Shown here piece by piece: positions 57,784 through 64,000 of a stretch of 64,000 bases of DNA; the first letter of the stretch is position 1; each line of letters starts with the position of its first letter. This DNA is from Gaiellasilicea sp963806955 (GTDB taxonomy: Bacteria > Actinomycetota > Thermoleophilia > Gaiellales > Gaiellaceae). The notes beneath the pieces were generated by a model. It searched no databases and was not told the DNA's origin. It saw only the letters and a list, made by a program, of their open reading frames with translations. The DNA lies in contig CAWDZG010000002.1 of NCBI GenBank assembly GCA_963806955.1, positions 1,240,001 to 1,304,000 on the forward strand. The letters are read 5' to 3'. A program made the translations under genes and the position numbers.

Positions 57784-57789
57784 TATCCT
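57784..57789 (+). promoter_or_regulatory. -10 box TATCCT of the UXS-like gene
   Basis: TATCCT, 6 nt before GTG 57796. The divergent LCP start is 80 bp away. Confidence 0.55.
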
Positions 57790-57795
57790 GCGCCG

Positions 57796-58729
57796 GTGCC
57801 TACTTCGGTCGTCACGGGCGGTGCCGGCTTCCTCGGCTCCCATCTCAGCGACGCGCTCCTCGAGCGCGGCCACCGCGTGATCTGCGTCGACAACCTCGAG
57901 ACCGGCTCGCTCGCGAACATCGAGCACATGCGCACGGAGCACTTCGCCTTCGTACCGCACGACCTGACCGAGCCGATCCGGATCGGCGAGCCGGTCGACT
58001 TCGTCTACCACCTCGCGAGCCCGGCGAGCCCGATCGACTACCTGCGCCTGCCGCTGCAGACGCTCAAGGTCGGCTCGCACGGCACGCACAACGCGCTCGG
58101 CCTGGCCAAGTTCAAGCGGGCCCGCTTCCTGCTCGCCTCGACGAGCGAGGTCTACGGCGACCCGCAGGTGCACCCGCAGCCGGAGACCTACTGGGGGCAC
58201 GTGAACCCGATCGGCCCGCGCGGCGTCTACGACGAGGCGAAGCGCTACGCCGAGGCGCTGACGATGGCCTACCACCGCCAGCAGGGCGTCGACACGGCGA
58301 TCGTCCGGATCTTCAACACCTACGGCCCGCGGATGCGGCCGCACGACGGGCGGGCGATCCCGACCTTCGTGCGCCAGGCGATGGAGCAGAAGCCGATCAC
58401 CGTCTTCGGCGACGGGTCGCAGACGCGGAGCTTCTGTTACGTCGACGATCTGATCCGCGGGCTTGATGCGCGCTCGCCGAGAGCGGCGAGCACATGCCCG
58501 TCAACATCGGCAACCCGCAGGAGTTCACCCTGCTCGAGCTCGCCGAGAAGGTGCTCGAGGTCTGGGGCGGCGGCAGCGAGATCGTCTTCGAGGCGCTGCC
58601 CGTCGACGACCCCAAGATCCGCCAGCCCGACATCACGCGCGCCCAGCAGATCCTCGGCTGGGAGCCCGATGTCTCGCTCGAGGAAGGATTGCGGCGGCTG
58701 CAGGCCGCCCAGGGCGCCCGGTTGCGTAG
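57796..58729 (+). CDS. UDP-glucuronate decarboxylase-like NAD-dependent epimerase (frameshifts)
   Basis: About 310 residues. SVVTGGAGFLGSHLSDALLE, VDNLETGSLANIEHMRTEHF, VYHLASPASPIDYLRLPLQT (the H-L-A-S-P-A-S-P-x-x-Y motif is diagnostic of UXS/UDP-xylose synthase), RFLLASTSEVYGDPQVHPQP, YDEAKRYAEALTMAYHRQQG, RIFNTYGPRMRPHDGRAIPT and FGDGSQTRSFCYVDDLIRGL. After one-base changes at about 58463 and 58475 the C-terminal part reads MPVNIGNPQEFTLLELAEKV and DPKIRQPDITRAQQILGWEP. Written as is, the frame runs into the next gene; a further indel before 58715 would place the stop TAG at 58727-58729, overlapping the TTG start of the glycosidase. It converts UDP-GlcA to UDP-Xyl or a relative. Confidence 0.78.
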
Positions 58730-59880
58730 GGGGGTCGTCTCGCTCGCGATCGCGCTGGCTGCGGTCGCACTGCTCGCCGTGCCGTCGGCGTCGGCGTCGC
58801 GCTTCCTCCAGCTCGGCATCTTCGACGACACGCAGGTCAACTACGGGAACCCGGACAAGGTCTTCCCGATGCTGCAGCAGCTCGGCACCCAGGTCGTCCG
58901 GGTCAACCTCGTCTGGGGCGGACCGAACGGCGTCGCCAACGCGCCGGCCGACCAACCCGATGAACCCGAACGATCCCGCCTACGACTGGTCGGTCTACGA
59001 CCGGACGGTGCTCTACTCGCAGCAGTTCGGGATCAAGCCGGTGTTCTCGATCATCGGCACGCCGCCGTGGGCGAACCGCGCCGCCGGCGTCAACGTCGCG
59101 CCGACACGGATGCTCGACCTCGAGCGGTTCGCCACCGCTGCCGCGCGCCGCTACGGCGGCACGTTCCGCGCCGCCGACGGGCGCATCCTGCCGCCCGTGC
59201 GCAGCTGGCTCGCCTGGAACGAGCCGAACAACCCCGCTTTCCTCCGGCCGCAGTTCCGGAAGGTGCGCGGCAAGGTCGTGATCCAGAGCGCGATCGACTA
59301 CGCGAAGATCTGCAACGCGGTCGTCAAGGGCGTGCGCAAGACGACTGTCGGCGCCTCGAAGGTCGCCTGCGGCGTCACCGGGCCCCGCGGCAACAACAAC
59401 CCGAACTCCGATCGGCCGGCCGTCTCGCCGCTGCCCTTCCTGCGGGCGATGAAGAAGGCCGGCGCGAAGGGCTTCGATGCCTACGCGCACCATCCGTACT
59501 ACGGGGGGCCGCGCGAGACGCCGACCACGCCGCCGCCGCCCGGCATCCACGGCAACGCCGCGACGGCGGTCACGCTCGGCAACCTCAATCTCCTCATCCG
59601 CGAGGTGACGCGGCTGTACGGCAACAAGCGGATCTGGATCACCGAGTACGGCTACCAGACGAACCCGCCCGACCGCGTCTTCGGCGTCTCGCGCGCGAAG
59701 CAGGCCAAGTACCTGACCCAGGCCTACGGGATCGCGAAGAAGCATCCGCGCATCGACATGTTCATCTGGTTCCTGCTCCGGGACGAGGCGCGGGGCTCCG
59801 AGGGCTGGCAGTCCGGCCTTCTGACCGGGTCCGGCGCGAAGAAGCCGGCGTTCGCGGCTTTCCAGAAGCTCCGCGGGTAA
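58722..59880 (+). CDS. Secreted clan GH-A glycoside hydrolase-like protein (one frameshift)
   Basis: About 385 residues from TTG 58722, with a signal peptide (VVSLAIALAAVALLAVPSAS). A TIM-barrel follows: FLQLGIFDDTQVNYGN, MLQQLGTQVVRVNLVWGG, then YDRTVLYSQQFGIKPVFSII and GTPPWANRA, SWLAWNEPNNPAFLRPQFRK (acid/base Glu in W-N-E-P), GFDAYAHHPYYGGPRE and KRIWITEYGYQTNPPD (nucleophile Glu in T-E-Y-G). NEP and TEYG on beta-4 and beta-7 are clan GH-A traits (GH5/GH39-like). The frame changes once near 58950. It probably trims or hydrolyses a polysaccharide outside the cell, perhaps the polymer made by this locus. Confidence 0.72.
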
Positions 59881-59883
59881 CGT
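59878..59883 (+). promoter_or_regulatory. -10 box TAACGT of the methyltransferase/flippase operon
   Basis: TAACGT overlaps the stop TAA of the glycosidase gene and lies 6 nt before GTG 59890. Confidence 0.5.
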
Positions 59884-59889
59884 CCCGCC

Positions 59890-60588
59890 GTGAGCGGTTC
59901 CGAGTGGCCCGGCGAGGAGCGGCGGCAGCCGCCGATGAGCTCGCCGACCTGGGTCGTTCGCGCGCCGCTCGCGGCGTGGCTGCAGGCGCAGGCCAGCGAG
60001 GCGGGCACGGGCTACCGCGTGCTCGACGTCGGCTGCGGCGTCAAGCCGTACTACCCGTTCTTCGCCGAGCGGGCAGCTGAGTACGTCGGCGTCGACGTCG
60101 TCGAGAACCCGGCCGCCGAGCTGCTCGGGAGCGTCGAGGCGTTGCCCGTCCCCGACGCCAGCTTCGACGTCGTCCTCTGCACCCAGGTGCTCGAGCACTG
60201 CGACGACCCGGCGCAGGCGGTGCGGGAGCTGAGGCGCGTCCTCGCACCCGGCGGGCGCGTGCTCGCGTCCACGCACGGCGTCCAGGTCTACCACCCGTCG
60301 CCGCAGGATCTCTGGCGCTGGACCCACGAGGGCCTCCGGCGCCTGTTCGAGCAGAACGCCGAGTGGAAAGCCGTCACGGTCACTCCGGCGTCCGGCACGG
60401 CGTCGGCGCTGGCGATGCTGCTTGGCACCTACGTCGAGATCGCGCTCCGCCGCACGCCACTCGCGCGGCCGCCGGTGTGGCTGCTGAACAGGGCAGGCGC
60501 CGCCCTCGACCGCCGGGTGTCCTCGCTGCGCGAGCCTCTGCCCGGCTCGCTGATCGCGAACTTCCACGTCGTCGCCTTCGGGCCGTGA
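59890..60588 (+). CDS. SAM-dependent methyltransferase (class I)
   Basis: A 232-residue protein. TGYRVLDVGCGVKPYYPFFA is motif I (D-V-G-C-G), AAEYVGVDVVENPAAELLGS motif II, DASFDVVLCTQVLEHCDDPA motif IV (V-L-E-H) and LRRVLAPGGRVLASTHGVQV the post-motif strand; the C-terminal part is hydrophobic and basic (AIALRRTPLARPPVWLLNR-type), consistent with membrane association. Methyltransf_11 family; the substrate is probably a sugar on a lipid carrier. No indel. The end overlaps the flippase start by GTGA. Confidence 0.82.
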   Translation: MSGSEWPGEERRQPPMSSPTWVVRAPLAAWLQAQASEAGTGYRVLDVGCGVKPYYPFFAERAAEYVGVDVVENPAAELLGSVEALPVPDASFDVVLCTQVLEHCDDPAQAVRELRRVLAPGGRVLASTHGVQVYHPSPQDLWRWTHEGLRRLFEQNAEWKAVTVTPASGTASALAMLLGTYVEIALRRTPLARPPVWLLNRAGAALDRRVSSLREPLPGSLIANFHVVAFGP

Positions 60589-62120
60589 GGCTCTTCCGGC
60601 GCAACGCGCTGGGTGTGTACGCCGTCTACGGCGCGTCCATGGTCTCCGGGCTCGTCGTCACGCCGATCGTGCTGCACGCGCTCGGCGACGAGACCTTCGG
60701 CATCTGGGCGTTCATCGGGTCGGTCACGATCTACCTCGCCGTGCTCGATCTCGGCCTCGGCCCTTCGATCGTCCGGTTCACCGCAGAGGCCCGCGGCCGC
60801 AAGGCTCGCGCAGGAGACGAACGAGATCGCGTCCGTCGCGCTCGGCCTCTACGCGGCGATCGGCGTGCTCACGTCGTCGCTCGGCGTCGGCCTCGCCTGG
60901 CTCGTGCCGGTCTTGATCGAGATGCCCGACGAGCTCGTGTGGCAGGCGCGCATCGCGACCATTCTCGTCTCCGCCGGTCTGGCCGCCCGCTTCCCGCTCG
61001 GTCTCTTCTACAACCTGCTCGTCGGGCAGCAGCGCCTCGACGTGCAGAACCTGCGCGAACTTCGTCTCCACGGTCGCTCTACGCGGTCCTCGTGGCGGTG
61101 CTGATCCCGCGCGGCGGCGGGCTGATCCTGCTCGGAGCCGTCACGTTCGGGACGTCACGCTCCTTGCGGCTCGTGCTGCCGCTCTCGTGGCTGCGGACCG
61201 AGCTTCCCGAGCTCGCAGCTCGCGCCGGTCGTACGTCACCCGGGCGCGCGTCCGCGAGTTCGCCTCTGTGCAGCTGGAGCAACTTCCTCGTCCACGTGGC
61301 CAACAAGGTCGTCTTCTCGACCGACATCGTGATCGTCGGGATCGTGCTCGGCGCACGCGAGGCGGCGATCTACGCGATCGCCCGCGCCTCTTCCAGCTCG
61401 CGTTCGGGCTCGGCGAGCGTCGGGACGACGCTTGCTCTACCCCGCCTTCGCCGGAGTACGAGGGCGCGGGTGAGGAAGAACGGCAGCGGCGCCTGCTGCT
61501 GGCCGGGCTTCGCGGCGGCGCGGCGGCAGCGCTCGTGCTCGCCCTGCCCGCTGGTCGCGATCCCGGAACAGCTGATGACCGGCTGGCTGGGGAGCGGCTA
61601 CGACGAGCTCCGCGCCGGTGCTGGTGCTGCTCGCTCTGGTCGTGCTGCTGCATCAGCCGATCTGGCTGCTGACGCAGTACCTGATCGCCCGCGGCCGGCA
61701 GCGTGCGATCGCGCGGACGCTGCTCGCCGGCGCCGGGGCGAACATCGTGCTCTCGGTCGTGCTCGCCTCGACCGTCGGGATCTGGGGCGTGGCGCTCTCG
61801 ACGCTCTCACCGACGCGGCCGCTGCTGGTGCTCGCCGTGCCGCTGTGGGTCACGCCCGCGTCCGGCCTCCGGGCAGCGGCCGTGGCGCGTGCGCTCGCCC
61901 GCCCGGCCGTGCCCGCGCTGGGCGTCGCCGTCGTCGTCTTCGGGTCGCGCGGGCGCTGCGACACGCGACACGCTGCTCGAGCTCGCGCCGGTCGGCGCGG
62001 CGTGGGGCTTGCTCGCGGCCCTTGCGGTCTGGCTGCTTCGGGCTCAGTCCCGACGAGCGGCGCTCGTTCGTGCGTCAGGCGCGCGGTGGGGCGCCGCGCC
62101 GCTTGACGAGCCGGAGCTGA
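60585..62120 (+). CDS. Polysaccharide flippase, MOP/Wzx type (many frameshifts)
   Basis: GTG 60585. RLFRRNALGVYAVYGASMVS, GLVVTPIVLHALGDETFGIW and AFIGSVTIYLAVLDLGLGPS are a clear Wzx N-terminus; later fragments in other frames continue it: NEIASVALGLYAAIGVLTSS, LGLFYNLLVGQQRLDVQNL, WSNFLVHVANKVVFSTDIVI, LLYPAFAELE-type segment, LHQPIWLLTQYLIARGRQRA, and GLSPDERRSFVRQARGGAPR at the C-terminus with stop 62118-62120. At least seven single-base changes occur (near 60805, 61063, 61210, 61265, 61392, 61610 and 61955). The third flippase of the locus. It converges on the GT4 gene, with a 46-bp overlap. Confidence 0.7.
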   Translation: MRLFRRNALGVYAVYGASMVSGLVVTPIVLHALGDETFGIWAFIGSVTIYLAVLDLGLGPSIVRFTAEARGRKARAGDERDRVRRARPLRGDRRAHVVARRRPRLARAGLDRDARRARVAGAHRDHSRLRRSGRPLPARSLLQPARRAAAPRRAEPARTSSPRSLYAVLVAVLIPRGGGLILLGAVTFGTSRSLRLVLPLSWLRTELPELAARAGRTSPGRASASSPLCSWSNFLVHVANKVVFSTDIVIVGIVLGAREAAIYAIARASSSSRSGSASVGTTLALPRLRRSTRARVRKNGSGACCWPGFAAARRQRSCSPCPLVAIPEQLMTGWLGSGYDELRAGAGAARSGRAAASADLAADAVPDRPRPAACDRADAARRRRGEHRALGRARLDRRDLGRGALDALTDAAAAGARRAAVGHARVRPPGSGRGACARPPGRARAGRRRRRLRVARALRHATRCSSSRRSARRGACSRPLRSGCFGLSPDERRSFVRQARGGAPRRLTSRS

Positions 62121-63212
62121 GCGCCTCGCTCGTAGACGGCGCGCGTCTGCTCGGCCATGGCCGCGACCGAGAACTCTTGGAGCGCGCGGCGGCGGCCCGC
62201 CTCCCCGAGGGCCCGGGCGCGCTCCGGGTCGCCGAGCAGCGCTGTGAGATGCGCCGCGATCACGGTCGTGATCGCCGGCGTCCGCGAGCAGCCCCGTTTC
62301 GGCGTCGGCGACGACCTCCGGCACCGCGCTGACGCGGGTCGCGACGACGGGGAGAGCTGCGAGCATCGCCTCGAGCAGGACGATCCCGAACCCCTCCCAG
62401 CGGGAGGTGTGCACGAAGACGTCGGCGCGCGCGAGCCAGTCACGCGGAGCGGTGCGGCCGGGCAGCGAGAGAGCGTCCTCGATGGCGAGCTCGCGCGCGA
62501 GCTCGCGGGTCGCCCCCTCGAGCGGGCCGTTGCCGAGGATCGCGAGGCGCACGTCGGGCCGTTCCCGCCGCACGAGTGCGAACGCCCGGAGCAGCGTCGG
62601 GTGGTCCTTCTGCTCGATCAGCCGTCCGACGGCGAGCACGAGTGGCGTGCCGGGTGGGATTCCGCTCTCGGCCGGAGTCGGCTCCGAGGGCGCGTCGGGG
62701 ATGGCGTCGAGCCCGTACCGGATCGTCAGCAGCTTGGCGGGATCGTGGCCCGCTCCCTCGAGGAACAGGCGGACGGCGTCGGAGATGGCGATCAGGCGCT
62801 GCGGCGCCGCGCGCGAACAGGCGGTCGACGTGACGGAACGGCCCGAGCAGGTAGCGGTCGTCGTTGTGCCGCGTCGAGACGTAGGGGAGCCTCAGGCGGC
62901 GCGCCGCGAGCGCGCCGTACACGTCCGCGTGGACGAGATGGGTGTGCAACGAGGTCGGGGTGCTCGGCGCGCACGCGCCCGGATCACGTCGCGGGCCATC
63001 CGGGGGCTGACGTCGGCGCCGCACCGGACGCTCTCGTGGGGCACGCCGAGCTCGTCGAGTGCCTCGTAGAACCGCGGCGCGTCCGTGCCCGGGACGTCGA
63101 AGCCGAGGAACCGCGCGTCGACGCCTCGGGCGCGCAGAGCCGGCAGCAACGCCAGGAGGTGCCCTTCGGATCCGCTGACGCCGGTGAGCTTGTGGATGTG
63201 CAGGACCCTCAC
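62075..63212 (-). CDS. GT4 glycosyltransferase (frameshifts)
   Basis: About 378 residues from GTG 63212. RVLHIHKLTGVSGSEGHLLA (G-x-G-S-E-x-H), FDVPGTDAPRFYEALDELGV, SLHTHLVHADVYGALAARRL and VSTRHNDDRYLLGPFRHVDR form the acceptor domain; LVLAVGRLIEQKDHPTLLRA, FALVRRERPDVRLAILGNGP, PRDWLARADVFVHTSRWEGF (S-x-W-E-G-F) and GIVLLEAMLAALPVVATRVS (E-x7-E) form the donor domain. Frame changes lie near 62955, 62810 and 62280, with the C-terminal piece HLTALLGDPERARALGEAGR ending at 62075. A retaining GT-B enzyme. The start overlaps the preceding GT4 gene by GTGA, so the two are co-transcribed. Confidence 0.78.
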
Positions 63213-64000
63213 CGGAGCAGACGGCGGTAGACGCCTGTCGATCTCGTCGGCCATGCGGTCGACCGTGAACCGCGTGCGCATGTCCTCGGCACCGGCGTTC
63301 CCCGATCCGCCGGCGCAGCTCCGGGTCGCCGGCGAGCACTGCCAGCCGGCCGGCAAGCGCATCGGTGTCGCCGATCGCCTGGAGGAATCCGGTCTCCCCG
63401 TCCGCCACGACGGTTCCTGTGCCGCCGGCATCCGTCGCGACGACCGGTCGATCCGCGGCGAGCGCTTCGATCGCGACCACCGGGGTGCCCTCGTTCGCGG
63501 AGGTCAGCAGCAGCGCGTCGAAGGCGGCGTACCAGTCGCGGATGCTCTTCTGGAAGCCGACGAAGCGACAGCGGTCGGCCACGCCGAGCTCTGCCGCGAG
63601 CGCCTCCGTGACAGCGCGGTCCTCGCCGTCGCCGACGAGCACGAGCAGTGCGTCGACACCCTCGTCGAGCAGGGCCCGCAACGTCCGCACGAGGTCGAGC
63701 GGGCGCTTGATCGCGGTCAGACGCCCCGCCCAGCCGACGACGAACTGCCCCTCGTCCGCGCCGAGCTCAGCGCGCCGCCGCCGCCGCGCCTCGTCGTCGG
63801 CCGCGCTCCAGGGCGGAAGCTCGAAGCCGTACGGGACGACCGCGAACCGGTGTGCCGGCGCGACCTCGAAGCGGACGAGGTCGTCCCGCACCTCGTCGCT
63901 GACAGCGACGAGCGTTCCCGCCGCCGTGTGCCAGCAGCGCGCTCGATCAGTCGGAAGAGATGCTCCCAGCGCCGGCTGAAGTAGCCGCTGAGGACATGGC
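63209..64000 (-). CDS. GT4 glycosyltransferase, C-terminal part (cut by window edge, frameshifts)
   Basis: The minus-strand gene enters from the right edge. SGYFSRRWEHLFRLIERA and LVAVSDEVRDDLVRFEVAPA are the end of the acceptor domain; RFAVVPYGFELPPWSAADD, GQFVVGWAGRLTAIKRPLDL, LLVLVGDGEDRAVTEALAAE, CRFVGFQKSIRDWYAAFDAL and LLLTSANEGTPVVAIEALAA (S-x-x-E-G-x-P-x-x-x-x-E-A) are donor-domain blocks of retaining GT4 enzymes. Frame changes are near 63935, 63297 and 63232; with the last corrected, translation ends at TGA 63209-63211, overlapping the next gene as GTGA. The N-terminal part and start lie outside the window. Confidence 0.75.

Noticed and set aside
57796..59880. A single 694-residue frame joining the UXS-like epimerase and the glycoside hydrolase
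   Set aside because: The frame matches the epimerase only in its first part and the hydrolase only in its last part; the middle is nonsense in that frame. A signal peptide and a TTG next to a TAG lie between them. It is two genes joined by indels, not a fusion.
1..64000. tRNA, rRNA, riboswitch, insertion sequence or transposase genes
   Set aside because: I looked for cloverleaf-like tracts, transposase motifs and terminal repeats and saw none convincing; almost all of the window is protein-coding with very short gaps.

Overview
The window is very GC-rich and densely packed, with GTG used as often as ATG for starts and almost every operon junction overlapping by 4 bases (ATGA or GTGA). Together with the gene content this points to a high-GC actinobacterium. 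Thermoleophilia (Gaiellales/Solirubrobacterales) is my best guess, but that is inference and there is no rRNA or other marker here to test it.

Layout. (1) 1-2.3 kb: the 5' end of cysH, a divergent TSUP sulfur-anion exporter and a STAND/AAA-type ATPase. (2) 2.4-5.7 kb: a small surface-glycan operon (FlgD-Ig-like protein, O-antigen ligase, PIG-L deacetylase) and a small membrane protein. (3) 5.7-7.4 kb: a GDYXXLXY protein and a DUF2157 membrane protein. (4) 7.45-13.6 kb: a metal regulon headed by two DtxR/MntR-like boxes, encoding a two-domain multicopper oxidase, a ZIP transporter and a Zn/Mn-type ABC importer whose two permeases both carry C-terminal winged-helix-like tails. (5) 13.6-64 kb: one very large cell-surface polysaccharide locus. 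It holds three flippases, an O-antigen polymerase, a chain-length (Wzz-like) protein, a phosphoglycosyl transferase that would start glycan assembly on undecaprenyl phosphate, at least ten GT-A/GT-B glycosyltransferases, several GT-C type membrane proteins, four sugar-nucleotide epimerases/dehydratases, two DegT aminotransferases, two WecB-type epimerases, a Gfo/Idh/MocA dehydrogenase, four ATP-grasp ligases, an HDVD-type deacetylase-like protein, an LCP attachment enzyme, a secreted glycosidase and two PQQ-type beta-propeller proteins. A RelE/ParE-type toxin-antitoxin pair sits at 48 kb.

How it fits together: sugar nucleotides are made by the epimerases, aminotransferases and WecB enzymes, loaded on lipid by the phosphoglycosyl transferase at 47.4 kb, extended by the GT2/GT4 enzymes, exported by the flippases, polymerised and length-controlled, and attached to the wall by the LCP protein. 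The ATP-grasp enzymes suggest that amino acids or other carboxylates are amide-linked to the sugars (inference).

Two window-wide signals deserve attention. First, a family of six 24-bp palindromes (arms GCTTGTGT / ACACAAGC) occurs in three pairs between 17.8 and 30.8 kb; four copies sit in frame inside two genes, like miniature Rickettsia palindromic elements. Second, transcription units begin with a TANNNT box only 6-7 nt before the start codon (18 cases), implying that leaderless mRNAs are the rule here. A caution: many genes (mainly 7.9-16, 39.4-42.5 and 57-64 kb) are broken by single-base indels while all family motifs stay intact, which looks like sequencing or assembly error rather than decay; I annotate them as whole genes and give the approximate break points.
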